Source of the DNA: Rhizobium lentis
Lineage (GTDB): Bacteria > Pseudomonadota > Alphaproteobacteria > Rhizobiales > Rhizobiaceae
DNA: 64,000 bases
Direction of reading: 5' to 3'
Assembly (NCBI RefSeq): GCF_017352135.1
Contig: NZ_CP071454.1
Coordinates: 4,117,001-4,181,000 of the forward strand
Within the stretch, counting starts at the first letter, position 1; every line of letters begins with the position of its first letter. Positions 8,621 through 17,898 of the stretch are shown here, piece after piece. The notes beneath the pieces are model-generated. The model was not told where the DNA came from. It worked only from the letters and a program-made list of their open reading frames with translations, and did no database searches. Position numbers and translations under genes: made by a program.

Positions 8621-8647
8621 CGATCCTCTCCTCGCGCGAGACGCAGA

Positions 8648-8665
8648 TTAACCCGCTGTCGTTAA
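8648..8665. promoter_or_regulatory. Inverted repeat in divergent intergenic region
   Basis: TTAAC (8648-8652) and GTTAA (8661-8665) are reverse complements around an 8-base spacer, in the divergent region between the b561 gene and the small Cys-rich gene at 8769. This is a possible operator for a dimeric regulator. The arms are short, so confidence is low. Confidence 0.25.
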
Positions 8666-8768
8666 TGCTTCCTCTCGGGAACGTTGCAAAAGCACCCTGC
8701 CGCCCGGATCGGATAACTTGGAACATTTTCGCGGCGCTACGGTTCTACCTGTCGAAGGGACCCCGCGG

Positions 8769-9095
8769 ATGAGACTTGGGAGCCTACTCCATTACATCAG
8801 AATTGTTGTCGTCGCTTTCGTCGCAGTGAGCCCATTCGGCGTGGCGCCGGCCACGGCAACCCTTTCAAACCCGCACCCTGACGTGACAATCGGGGAGCAT
8901 CCCCAGCGCGGGCATCCGTGCGCATGGCAGGCCGGCTGCTGCTCGACAATGCAATGCTGTCCGATCCTTCCAGAACTCTCCGGCGTTGCGGCTCCCCGCT
9001 TCGAATCGAGACGCCATGAACGGATGCCGTTCGTCTATCGGCCGCTGCTGCTGATCCGTGCGATCGATCCTCCTCCCCGAACTTCCGTTATCTGA
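8769..9095 (+). CDS. Small exported Cys-rich protein
   Basis: 108 aa from the internal ATG at 8769 (MRLGSLL...), chosen because it starts a clear signal peptide that would end near ATA, around residue 32; an ATG 51 bases upstream adds residues without a signal. The mature part has a Cys cluster (CAWQAGCCSTMQCC) and a C-terminal tail with IDPPPR. It resembles the 135-aa protein at 7586 in plan, and both flank the cytochrome b561 gene. Function unknown; a metal-related role is inferred. A GGAAC-N16-GGTT element (8720-8744) lies upstream and looks like a weak match to an EcfG promoter. Confidence 0.55.
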   Translation: MRLGSLLHYIRIVVVAFVAVSPFGVAPATATLSNPHPDVTIGEHPQRGHPCAWQAGCCSTMQCCPILPELSGVAAPRFESRRHERMPFVYRPLLLIRAIDPPPRTSVI

Positions 9096-9141
9096 CACTG
9101 CATCCATCTTCGATCAAGGAAGTCAAATAGGAGGCTTCGCC

Positions 9142-9474
9142 ATGCATACCATGTCGACCGAAATGAAGAACTGCATCGCCAACTGCCTGACCTGCTACAG
9201 CGAGTGCCTGTCGATGGCTATGGGGCACTGCTTGGAACTCGGCGGAGAGCATACAAGGCCGCCGCATCTCAAGCTGATGATGGCCTGCGCGGAGATCTGC
9301 CGGACGTCCGCGCATTTCATGCTGATCGGTTCTGACCACCATAAGCATATCTGCCGGGAATGCGCCGAAATCTGCGCGCAATGCGCCGAAGACTGCGAAC
9401 ACATTGGCGACATGCAGAGCTGCGCCGATGCCTGCCGCAACTGCGCCGAGAGCTGCCGTAAGATGGCGGCGTGA
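9142..9474 (+). CDS. Csp-like four-helix copper-storage protein
   Basis: 110 aa from the ATG at 9142, which follows a perfect AGGAGG site; the longer open frame upstream overlaps the previous gene and is not used. Sixteen Cys are spaced CxxxC along helical segments (such as NCIANCLTC and ECAEICAQCAEDC), with several His and Met. This is the DUF326/Csp layout, in which Cys lining a four-helix bundle store many Cu(I) ions. There is no signal peptide, so it should be cytosolic like Csp3 rather than exported like Csp1. It sits 85 bp before the cytochrome c' gene. Confidence 0.9.
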   Translation: MHTMSTEMKNCIANCLTCYSECLSMAMGHCLELGGEHTRPPHLKLMMACAEICRTSAHFMLIGSDHHKHICRECAEICAQCAEDCEHIGDMQSCADACRNCAESCRKMAA

Positions 9475-9559
9475 TCCGGGGAGGGCGCTCGCCCTCTTGC
9501 TGCCCAGATGAGAAGGGATATCCGTAGCAAACAGCATGACGTTTTCGGAACGCAGCCAT

Positions 9560-10114
9560 ATGAGACCGACCCTTCTTTCGTATAGGTTTGGACTGCTCTC
9601 CTGCGTGGGAGCGGTCCTGACGACTGTGGCTCCGTCACTGGCCGCCGAGGATGTCGTCGCGCTTCGGCAGGCGGACATGAAGGCGATGGCTGCCGCGGCA
9701 AAGACGATCGCCGGGATGTTCAAGGATCCGGGGAGCTACAATTCTGCCGAGTTCAGACGGGCGGCCGATACCATCCGCGACAGATCGGGGCCTGGCCTCT
9801 CCGGACACTTCGCACCCGGGGTAGCCGGCCCCCAATCGAAGGCGCTGCCGGACATTCCTGAGGAGCGCGAGCGGTTCGATCGCTTTGCAGACGACCTACG
9901 GGACTACGCCGTTGCGCTCGACGCCGCCGCGCTGAATAACGCCGGGCCAATGCCCGCCGGCATGCGCATGAAACCTGGAGAGGCCATGGGCGGTGGTCCT
10001 CTGGGCACCCATGTCCGCAACGATCAGGCCCTGGCGGCAATGCCGGCGGAACATGTCTTCCACCTGATGCTGCAGACCTGCACGAGCTGCCACGCCCGGT
10101 TCAGGGCGCAATAA
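9560..10114 (+). CDS. Cytochrome c' / c-556 family protein
   Basis: 184 aa from ATG 9560 (an ATG at 9536 is also in frame, but the signal peptide reads naturally from 9560 and ends at SLAA). The haem-binding motif CTSCHARFR lies at the extreme C-terminus, as in class II c-type cytochromes with a four-helix bundle. It is periplasmic. Class II cytochromes transfer electrons or bind NO and other ligands. In this position it may link to the cytochrome b561 or to the copper oxidase. The gene converges with the peroxiredoxin-like gene. Confidence 0.87.
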   Translation: MRPTLLSYRFGLLSCVGAVLTTVAPSLAAEDVVALRQADMKAMAAAAKTIAGMFKDPGSYNSAEFRRAADTIRDRSGPGLSGHFAPGVAGPQSKALPDIPEERERFDRFADDLRDYAVALDAAALNNAGPMPAGMRMKPGEAMGGGPLGTHVRNDQALAAMPAEHVFHLMLQTCTSCHARFRAQ

Positions 10115-10131
10115 GCACCGTCGCAGCTGTA

Positions 10132-10812
10132 TCAAACAGCCATGTTCGCCGCCGCCGACATCACATCCCGAGGTGCGGGGCCACCGAACAAATTGCGACC
10201 ACCTTCCTCGACTTCTGTGAAACACCAGCGCACGACGCCATCGCGATCGAGCAGGAATTCGCCGACAAGCTGGCCGTGGCCGGTAGCAATCATCCGTGTG
10301 TCGTCCTCGGTGAATTCATAACCGTCAGCCTTGTCGAGATAGTCCACGGCATCGAACACGCCCATGGGCTCCGGCAGCTCACCGGGTATTTCGATGCGCA
10401 TCGAGGACATCGTGCTCATGCTGACTTTGTGCGGCCAATCGTTCTCGGATTCGGTGAACTGGATGTTCGGCAGGCCGAAGGCTCTGTGCGATACCCTGTC
10501 GGGATCGGAGGCGGCCAGCAAATTGGGAAGCGGGTGGTAGCGGAAATAGAGGCGTGCTCGCTCGATCGGCGTATTGACGACCGTCAGGCTGTCGATACCC
10601 TTCTCCTGCAATGCGTCGGTGAGTTCGGCCATGGCCGCGATCTGCCGCCGGCAGAAGGGGCAATGCAGGCCACGGAACAAGCCGACGAGCACCGGCTTCT
10701 GGCCGCGAAAATCGTCGATGGCGATCTTGCCATCGCGGGTGATTGCATCCAGCACTACGTTGGGAGCGCGATCTCCAGGCTGTAATGGTTTATCGGCGTG
10801 GTTCTCCTGCAT
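10132..10812 (-). CDS. AhpC/TSA-type peroxiredoxin-like protein
   Basis: 226 aa. A thioredoxin-fold domain carries GLHCPFCRRQIAAM near residue 50, with a CPFC active site in the place of the peroxidatic Cys. It has no signal peptide, so it is cytosolic. Proteins of this type are annotated as peroxiredoxin-like or thiol-disulfide family members; substrates are not established. It lies at the border between the copper island and the signalling genes and could belong to either. The neighbour upstream is the large cyclase gene, 74 bp away and on the same strand. Confidence 0.82.
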   Translation of the reverse strand: MQENHADKPLQPGDRAPNVVLDAITRDGKIAIDDFRGQKPVLVGLFRGLHCPFCRRQIAAMAELTDALQEKGIDSLTVVNTPIERARLYFRYHPLPNLLAASDPDRVSHRAFGLPNIQFTESENDWPHKVSMSTMSSMRIEIPGELPEPMGVFDAVDYLDKADGYEFTEDDTRMIATGHGQLVGEFLLDRDGVVRWCFTEVEEGGRNLFGGPAPRDVMSAAANMAV

Positions 10813-10886
10813 TGTTCGTTCCTCCCTTTATCTGCCTGAATTGCTTTCTTGACTCGATATCGATCGATTTTCTCGCCGCGAACCCT

Positions 10887-13800
10887 TCAGTCGAGAAACG
10901 GCAGGACGACGAATGTGCTCGGGTCGAGGTGGTGGCGGATGCACACATCCTGTGCCAGCGTGAAATACCGTTCCGCTTCGTCCATATCGTCATGCTCGAG
11001 GCTCAGCGTCGCCAAGCCATCATAGCACGGAAAGAGCAGCTGCGGTTCGTCAAATTCCCTCGCGACTTCAAGAGCTTCCTCGTAATACTTACGAGCTAGC
11101 TTCGGCTGCCCGTGGCATTGATGAATCTGCCCGAGTACGATCAGCGGCACGGAAAGATGGTCGCGCTGATCGAGCGCTCGGTCAATTTCCACCGCCTTCT
11201 CCGCCGCCGGCACGCCCTCGGCCGAGCAGCGATCGGTGAAGGTGCAGCAGGAAACCGCGAGATTGGCGAGAAGACGCGCTTGAAAACCGAGATCGCCGAT
11301 GCGGTTGGCGACCTCCAAGCCGCGCCGGCAGATCTTGATGGCGCGGGCCGGATCGACGATCGTGTAGAGAACGCCAAGATTGGAATAGGCGCGGCAGGCA
11401 GCACTTTGCAGATCAGCCTTCTCGGCGACCGAGAGGCTGCGCTCCACTTCCTGAACCGCATCGCGCCGACGGCCGAGCCGTGCGAGCGCCGCACCCTTGG
11501 TGTTCAGCGCCTCCGCCATCGCCCGCGCGGCCTCCCGTCCAGCTTCCGTCGTTCCGTCGATCGGCAGCGTTTGCAGGCATTGCAGCGCTTGTGTGGCCCA
11601 TTCGGCGGCGGCGGCCTGATCACCCATGCGGAAAGCCAGGTGGCCGCGTTCCTGCAGGAGATGGGCATGTTCGACCGGCGCATCGATCGTCGCGATCATC
11701 GCTGCGGCCTCGGCGCAATGGCTCTCCGCTTGATCGCGGCGTCCTGCATCGAGATGCAGACGGCCGATCTTGCGCAAGATCCTCGCAGCGGCGATGCGAT
11801 CGTCCTTCAGGCGGTAAGTCGCAAGCGCTTGCTGATAATGGGTGAGGGCGGCGTCGCGCCGGCCGGCAGGGCCGCAGAGATCGCCAAGGCGCTCCAGCAG
11901 CGCCGGTTGCTCCGGCGCTACTTCCGGCTCGTCGGCGAAGGCCGCAAGCGCCTGACGGTAGAGACGCATGGCATCGTCATTGGCATAGACCTTGCGGGCC
12001 AAATCGCCCGCCGCCATCAGATAACCGGCGCCCTTGGCCTTTTCGGTGGTCAGGCTGAAGTGATGGCCAAGCTGGGCCAGATGCTCGGCCCGATCAGGCG
12101 CGACTCCATATTGGCGTTCCAGAGCCCGGCCGATCCGTCGATGAAGCTCCATCCGCCGTTGCAGCAGCAGATTGTGGTAGATGACGTCGTGCATCAGCGT
12201 CTGGCTGAAGCGATAGCCCGGCGATATCACCGCATCCGGTCCGCGCAGTTCCTCGATGATATTGGCATCACAGAGATAGTCCAGCGCCGCATCGATGGCG
12301 GCCGGGTCGGTCGCAACGGTGCGGAGCAGGGCGGTCTCGAACTTCGGGCCGACGACCGCCGCCTCCTGCGCCAAACGCCTGATCTCCTGTGGCAGCCGAT
12401 CGACGCGGGCAAGCAACAGGGCTTGCAGATTGACCGGTATATCGACATCCATGTCCTCGGCCGTGACATGCCAGTGCTGCCCGTCATTGTGCAGCGTGCC
12501 CATGTCGATCAGTCCGCGCAGGATTTCTTCGATGAACAGCGGATTGCCGCCGGCGCGCTCAAGGATGCGTTTGCGCACCGGCATCGGCAACTTGCCGTGA
12601 CCCTCGCCAAAAAAGGCGGCAAGCAGCTTGTGCCCATCGGCAGCGACGAGGGGGCCGAGACGCTGCACGGTGACGCTGACGCGATTGGAGTTCAGCGGGT
12701 CGGTCTGCGACGTCGGCCGGTAGATCGCAAGCAGCATCAGCCGGCTGCGCTCCAGCCGGTCCATCATGAAGCGGAGCACCTCCAGTGAGGCCGCATCCGC
12801 CCAGTGGAGATCCTCGATGACAAGCAGGAGAGGGCCTTGCGCCAGCCGCCGCTCGAAAACGGTGCGGACCGCATAGAAGATCTGCCGCCGCAGCTGTTCC
12901 GGCTCGATGTGTCGAAGCGCGCCACCGGGGTCGCCGAGACCGAGGACATGCAGAAAGAGCGGCAAGAGTGCCTCGACGTCATCAGCCGTGAGATCGAGCG
13001 CGCGAAACCCGGTCGTCAGCAGTTGTCGCGTCCTGTCGGGATCGTCGCGCTCGCCGATGCCGTAGGCGCTGCGCACGACCGCTGCGAGCGTACCGTAGGA
13101 TTGTTCGCCGAGGGGAGAGCAGGTGGCTTTGCGGATGGCAAGGCCGGGAAACCGGGCCGCATCGGCGGCGATCCCGACGAATTCGCTGGCCAGACGCGAC
13201 TTGCCGATGCCCGCTTCACCGATCAGGCGGACGAGCTGCGCCGCACCCCCGCAGGCAAGATCGAGGCATGTCAGCAGGCGCGACAATTCCGCGTCCCGTC
13301 CGACCATCGGTGCCTGGAGGCCGAAACTTTCGAGTCCGCGCGCCGTATGCGGCGCTTTCAGGACCCCGGTGAGCCGATGCACGAGGACGTTTCCGCTCTT
13401 GCCGCGCAGGCTCTGCGAGCCAAGACTGTCGAAGGCAAAGGCATGGCGGGTGAGGCGGTATGTCAGGGGACCGACGAGAATATCGTTTTCGCCGGCCATG
13501 GATTGCAGCCGTTGGGCGGTGTTCACCGTGTCGCCGGTCACGGAATAGGATTTTGTACCGGCGCCGCCGAAGCCGCCAGTGACGACCGGGCCGCTATTGA
13601 TGCCGATATGCAGACGCAGCGGCACGCCGGCGCGCGACTGCCAGCGTGTGCCGACGGCGGCGGCGCGGTCGATCATATCAAGTGCGGCGCCAACCGCCCG
13701 CACCGGATCGTCCTCATGGGCAACCGGCGCGCCGAACAGCGCCAGGAGAGCATCGCCGACAAATTTGTCGACGAAGCCGCCATAGGCTTCGACTGCCCGG

Positions 13801-14141
13801 GTCATCTCTTCGAACAATTCGTTCTGCAGCACCCGCATGATTTCGGGATCGATCTGCTCGCTCAAGGTCGTGAAGCCGCAGAGATCGGCAAAAAGCACCG
13901 TCACGGGCCGCCGGTCGGCATCGCCATCGGATTTGGCCGGTTCCGTTCCGATGGCTGGCATCGCGGCGGGCTGGGATTTGCCCGAGAGCGATGCGCCGCA
14001 TTTGGGGCAGAAGGCGAAATCAGGCTGAGATGGAAAGCCGCACGCCGCGCAGGACAGTGGTTGCCTTGCGCCGCATCGCGGACAGAAAGCATAGCCGCTC
14101 TGAATATCGAAACCGCAGCCGGCGCATTCCATCGCAGGCAT
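10887..14141 (-). CDS. Zinc-ribbon / class III cyclase / AAA ATPase / TPR protein
   Basis: 1084 aa from the ATG at 14141; an open frame 49 codons longer has no signal or domain. Order: two zinc-ribbon CxxC pairs (first 45 residues: CAGC...CPRC, CAAC...CPKC), a class III nucleotidyl cyclase domain (VLFADLCGFTTL, GDALLALFG, GDTVNTAQRL), an NTPase domain with P-loop GEAGIGKS and a Walker B-like LLLVIEDLHWAD, then a long TPR-like helical region to the C-terminus. Both metal-binding Asp and the transition-state Asn/Arg are present, so it should be catalytic and make cAMP or a related nucleotide. Rhizobia carry many such cyclases. It is soluble, and its signal is unknown. Confidence 0.9.
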   Translation of the reverse strand: MPAMECAGCGFDIQSGYAFCPRCGARQPLSCAACGFPSQPDFAFCPKCGASLSGKSQPAAMPAIGTEPAKSDGDADRRPVTVLFADLCGFTTLSEQIDPEIMRVLQNELFEEMTRAVEAYGGFVDKFVGDALLALFGAPVAHEDDPVRAVGAALDMIDRAAAVGTRWQSRAGVPLRLHIGINSGPVVTGGFGGAGTKSYSVTGDTVNTAQRLQSMAGENDILVGPLTYRLTRHAFAFDSLGSQSLRGKSGNVLVHRLTGVLKAPHTARGLESFGLQAPMVGRDAELSRLLTCLDLACGGAAQLVRLIGEAGIGKSRLASEFVGIAADAARFPGLAIRKATCSPLGEQSYGTLAAVVRSAYGIGERDDPDRTRQLLTTGFRALDLTADDVEALLPLFLHVLGLGDPGGALRHIEPEQLRRQIFYAVRTVFERRLAQGPLLLVIEDLHWADAASLEVLRFMMDRLERSRLMLLAIYRPTSQTDPLNSNRVSVTVQRLGPLVAADGHKLLAAFFGEGHGKLPMPVRKRILERAGGNPLFIEEILRGLIDMGTLHNDGQHWHVTAEDMDVDIPVNLQALLLARVDRLPQEIRRLAQEAAVVGPKFETALLRTVATDPAAIDAALDYLCDANIIEELRGPDAVISPGYRFSQTLMHDVIYHNLLLQRRMELHRRIGRALERQYGVAPDRAEHLAQLGHHFSLTTEKAKGAGYLMAAGDLARKVYANDDAMRLYRQALAAFADEPEVAPEQPALLERLGDLCGPAGRRDAALTHYQQALATYRLKDDRIAAARILRKIGRLHLDAGRRDQAESHCAEAAAMIATIDAPVEHAHLLQERGHLAFRMGDQAAAAEWATQALQCLQTLPIDGTTEAGREAARAMAEALNTKGAALARLGRRRDAVQEVERSLSVAEKADLQSAACRAYSNLGVLYTIVDPARAIKICRRGLEVANRIGDLGFQARLLANLAVSCCTFTDRCSAEGVPAAEKAVEIDRALDQRDHLSVPLIVLGQIHQCHGQPKLARKYYEEALEVAREFDEPQLLFPCYDGLATLSLEHDDMDEAERYFTLAQDVCIRHHLDPSTFVVLPFLD

Positions 14142-14335
14142 CTCACGAAAACCCGATGCAACGGCCAATGTCAGCCGGCGGGCTTCACAATAGAGATGAG
14201 AATGAACCTGCTGACGAAAACCCGCAAGCACAAACAGGCGGCGGAATGACGATCGCCTTTTGAATGCCACGCCTGTTGCCGGTCGCAAGCCGGCGTGTTG
14301 ACGAGGAGAAGGTCTGCAACGTAATGCGGCCGGCG

Positions 14336-16594
14336 CTATCGGGCTGCCGCTGCCGTTCCCTTGTTTTTCCTACGGCAAAATTCGATCAACTGCTCCGAGG
14401 TCATGGGCCGGGCCAGAGCGTAACCTTGCAGCAGATGGCACCCGAGATCTTTCAGGATCTTCGCATGCTCCATGGTCTCAACACCTTCGGCAACGATGTC
14501 GATGTTCTGCGAGCGGCCGATTTCGATAATCGAGGAGACCAGACGGCGTTGGGACGGAGACGCAATAATCGGCTTGATAATCTCTCGATCGATCTTCAGT
14601 CTTCGCGGCTCAAATCGAAGCAGGCTGACGATGCTGGCATGTTCGGTGCCGAAATCATCGATCTCGATTTCAATGCCGAGCGCCTTGATCGCTGGAATTA
14701 CCTCAGTGAGAGCGGGTTGAAGCTCGTCGAAGGAGATCGTCTCAAGCAACTCGAAACACAGGCGACCCCTGGCTGCGGGAAGTGCGGACAGTTCGGCGAG
14801 CAGACTTGCCTGCGCCAGCCGGCGCGCTGAAATATTGACCGAGACCCGTGGGATCTGCATTCCCAACCCGTCCCATCTTGTCAGTTCGAACAGGGCCTTC
14901 TGCAGGATCAGCCGATCCATGTCGCCGCTGCGCCCGAGCTTTTCCGCAGCATCAAGAAACTCATTCGGGCCGAGCAGACCTCTTTTGGGATGGTCCCAGC
15001 GGGCGAGCGCTTCGACGCCTTCGATCGTCAAGGTGTTTGCATTGAACTGCGGCTGAAAGAACGCAACGAGTTCGTCGCGTTCGAGCGCCTGGTTGAATTC
15101 ATCCGCCAGTTCTTTTGAATGGATTGCGGCGCTGCGAAGCTCTTCGGTGAAAACAGCGGCGCGGCCGCGACCCGCCTTCTTCGCCTCGTACAGAGCCAGA
15201 TCGGCATCCAGAAGCAACTGGCCGAGATCCCGCCTCGCAGGTTCAGCCTCCCAGGCGACGCCGACGCTTGCTCCGACCACATATGCCGCGTCGTCGATGA
15301 AGATGTTTTGTTGGAGCGCACCGACAATCCGGTTGGCCAATTCGGTTGCTTTGGGCTCGGGATTGGTGCCCCAACTCGCGAAGATGAACTCGTCGCCACC
15401 GACCCGGGCAGCGACATCGTTTGGCCCGGTCAAATCGGCAAGGCGAGACGCCGTTGTTCGGAGGACGAAATCACCGCCGGCGTGCCCTTTGGTGTCATTG
15501 ATCTCTTTAAATCGATCAAGGTCGATATGAATAAGGATCAGGCAATCTTCCGGAGCGGGGCGCGGCGGTTGCAAGATCATCTTGTCGACGAACCGACGAT
15601 TGGGAAGCCCCGTCAATGCGTCGTGCAGCGACAGGTATTCCAGCCTTTCCCGCGCGCGAACGAGCTTTTTCTTGTGCAGGCGAAGCTTTTCGATGGTGCC
15701 CTGGCGCGATTTGGTCAGAAATCCGACCCAGACGATTGGCGCAACGACACAGAAAGCCAACAGGCTGGCGTAGAACTCGAATGTACCGATTCCGTTATTT
15801 TGGCCCCATCCGCTCTTGGGGCGCGCGGCGAGCGTCCACCGGCCGTAGGTCATATCGATATAGGCCACGACCGGTTTCTTTTGAAAGGTCTCCAGGCTGC
15901 CGAGAAAAACCTGTTTGGACGAATTCGGCTCCGGGACGGTGCTGATGGCAATCTCCAGATCGGTCGAACCGAGGCCGCTGTCTGTGTAAAGCCTCGGAGT
16001 ATCGATAATCCCGGAAAGCAGACCCCAAAAGATCTGGCTGTTCCCATCATTGATATAAATAGGGCACCTGACCACGAAAGCCGTTCCACCCTGGACAAGT
16101 TCTACCGGGCCGGTCAAAACGATATTGTGGGTGTTGCGCGCCAGCATTGCAGCAGCCCGTTGCTTCTCGTTCTTGCGGTAGTCGAGTCCAATCGCCCTTT
16201 CATTTCCCTTTTCCGGATAAACCCACCTGACCACCATGTCCGGCGCCGCGGCAAAGCTTCGCAATTGTGAATCGGGCTGCAAAATCTGCGCGGCAAGCTT
16301 GGAAAATCCGTCCTGACCCATAGCGGGATCGACTGCAATACCGGCAGCCAGCCCCTGCAAGAGTTTCACATTGCTGTTGAGGTTCGTTTGCAGCCGGGAT
16401 GATATGGTGGCAAGCTCACCGGCAATAATCGAGCGTTCATCCGCCAGAGATCGCTCGATCCGCCAGTTCGTTGCCACCCAGACGAGGATGACTGCAATAA
16501 TGGCCGCAAATATTGCTGGAGCAAAGGCGCTTGCATGGCTGGCCAGGGAGCCCGCGCGCCTGCGTGCTATCTTTGGATTTCTTAGAAACGTCAT
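14336..16594 (-). CDS. CHASE-GGDEF-EAL protein (c-di-GMP turnover)
   Basis: 752 aa from ATG 16594 (an ATG 13 codons upstream is also possible). A membrane helix near residues 15-45 is followed by a periplasmic CHASE-type sensor domain (around GLDYRKNEKQR), a second helix near residue 280, a GGDEF domain with intact RVGGDEF, and an EAL domain with intact EALARW and DDFGTEH. It could therefore both make and degrade c-di-GMP. The usual RxxD inhibitory site before GGDEF reads GPND, so product inhibition is probably absent. The extracellular ligand of the sensor domain is unknown. The gene lies just upstream of the cyclase, separated by about 195 bp. Confidence 0.92.
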   Translation of the reverse strand: MTFLRNPKIARRRAGSLASHASAFAPAIFAAIIAVILVWVATNWRIERSLADERSIIAGELATISSRLQTNLNSNVKLLQGLAAGIAVDPAMGQDGFSKLAAQILQPDSQLRSFAAAPDMVVRWVYPEKGNERAIGLDYRKNEKQRAAAMLARNTHNIVLTGPVELVQGGTAFVVRCPIYINDGNSQIFWGLLSGIIDTPRLYTDSGLGSTDLEIAISTVPEPNSSKQVFLGSLETFQKKPVVAYIDMTYGRWTLAARPKSGWGQNNGIGTFEFYASLLAFCVVAPIVWVGFLTKSRQGTIEKLRLHKKKLVRARERLEYLSLHDALTGLPNRRFVDKMILQPPRPAPEDCLILIHIDLDRFKEINDTKGHAGGDFVLRTTASRLADLTGPNDVAARVGGDEFIFASWGTNPEPKATELANRIVGALQQNIFIDDAAYVVGASVGVAWEAEPARRDLGQLLLDADLALYEAKKAGRGRAAVFTEELRSAAIHSKELADEFNQALERDELVAFFQPQFNANTLTIEGVEALARWDHPKRGLLGPNEFLDAAEKLGRSGDMDRLILQKALFELTRWDGLGMQIPRVSVNISARRLAQASLLAELSALPAARGRLCFELLETISFDELQPALTEVIPAIKALGIEIEIDDFGTEHASIVSLLRFEPRRLKIDREIIKPIIASPSQRRLVSSIIEIGRSQNIDIVAEGVETMEHAKILKDLGCHLLQGYALARPMTSEQLIEFCRRKNKGTAAAAR

Positions 16595-16892
16595 CAGGTC
16601 GCCGGTGTGGATGATAGGCCTGCATCCTTGCACAGTTTCTTTAAGGCAACGCTAAACCGACCAGCCCGCCCATCAGGAGGCCGAAATGGATCCACCATTG
16701 CAGGGCCGGAGACACCACGCTTGTTCATCGCTGCCGATCCCGTTCGCAAACTTCCGGCCATTCAATAATATTCAACGTTGTAGAATGGGGATAGTTCAAC
16801 TCTTTGGCGGAGAATCCAGCCGGGCATCGTGCCGCTTTGAGGGTAGGGGCGTGGGCTTCTTCGCGCAAAGGCGCTACTCGAGCTTGACGGCT

Positions 16893-17683
16893 TCAGCGAG
16901 CGGCGCTTTTCAATCCTTCCACAAAGCGGATCAACTCACCGATCGTGCTGTCGTTCCAGATGTCGTTGTGGCCCGCGCCGTCGTCAATCACCATCCGCTT
17001 GGGCTCGGGCGCGACCCGGTACAGTGCCTCGCCCGAAGAGAGAGGGATGCTGTCGTCGCGGCGGCCGTGAATGAACAGCTTCGGTTGTCTCACCGCCGCG
17101 ATCTTGAGGTCCGAGCGGAACCGATCTCTAAGCAGAAGCGCAACCGGATAGAACGGATAATGCGTCTGCGCTACGGATAGAACCGACAGGTATGGGGACA
17201 CAAGGACAACGCCGGCGGCCGGCCTCTGCGCAGCCGTGTTCACGGCGACGCCGGTGCCGAGCGACCGGCCAAGTATGACGATCTCGCCCTTGCAGCGTGT
17301 CGAGAGCCAGTCGAATGCGGCGATTCCGTCGGCGAGCAGACCCAGTTCACTCGGCGAACCGGTCGATCCCGGATAACCGCGATAGGAAACCGCCAGCAGG
17401 CCGATGCCGCGCGCGGCCAAGGCGCGTGAGAGAAAGTCGTAATTGTCGACGCGGTCCCCATTGCCGAAGAAAAGCAGCACGCATGGTTTAGGCCATGAAG
17501 AGTCTCGTGGTCTGAGGTCATTATACGGACATTCTCGCCCCAGCCCGCAGTCTCGGGAACAGGTGCCGCGCTGGCGCCGGGATAGAGTAGGGCGCGCTGC
17601 GAAAGATAGACCAAACCGACAATCGAGATATAGGCGAAAGCCACCGCCAGCAACGGGATTAGCAGCAGCTTTGTGACGCTCAT
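16893..17683 (-). pseudogene. Alpha/beta hydrolase, frameshifted
   Basis: The N-terminal part (membrane anchor MSVTKLLLIPLLAV..., then ALLYPGAS and SDHETLHG) is read in one frame from ATG 17683. The rest (KPCVLLFFGNGD, GRSLGTG nucleophile motif near 17260, final His in DGAGHND) is read in another. The switch lies at about 17485-17505. The normal linker between LHG and KPVVL is also shortened, so a deletion that is not a multiple of three is likelier than a single read error. The catalytic Ser, Asp (GRRDDS) and His remain. The family is BEM46-like membrane-anchored hydrolases. A GTG inside the second frame (17480) could in principle start a fragment. Confidence 0.75.
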
Positions 17684-17898
17684 TTCAAGAATGCCCACCG
17701 GTCATAGTGCGTCCTCTTCGTACAAGCTCGACCGCCCGTTACCCCTGATATCAGTGGGATGGGGCAATGTGTTCAGGAAAATGTCAAGACTGCCAGAGTC
17801 AGGACCTATCAATCTGACATAAACCGCTGAGAAAACAGCTGCACTGGCAGGCCGCGGCGACCTTCGAACAAGCTTCCGCCTGCTGAGGAGGTTTGGTC

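Noticed and set aside
8697..8710. CTGCCGCCCGGAT shared with one arm of the palindrome at 3585
   Set aside because: A 13-base GC-rich match with no second arm at this site; chance is adequate.
16686..17180. Plus-strand 164-codon frame opposite the hydrolase remnant
   Set aside because: It mirrors the hydrolase C-terminal part and has no ribosome site or domain.
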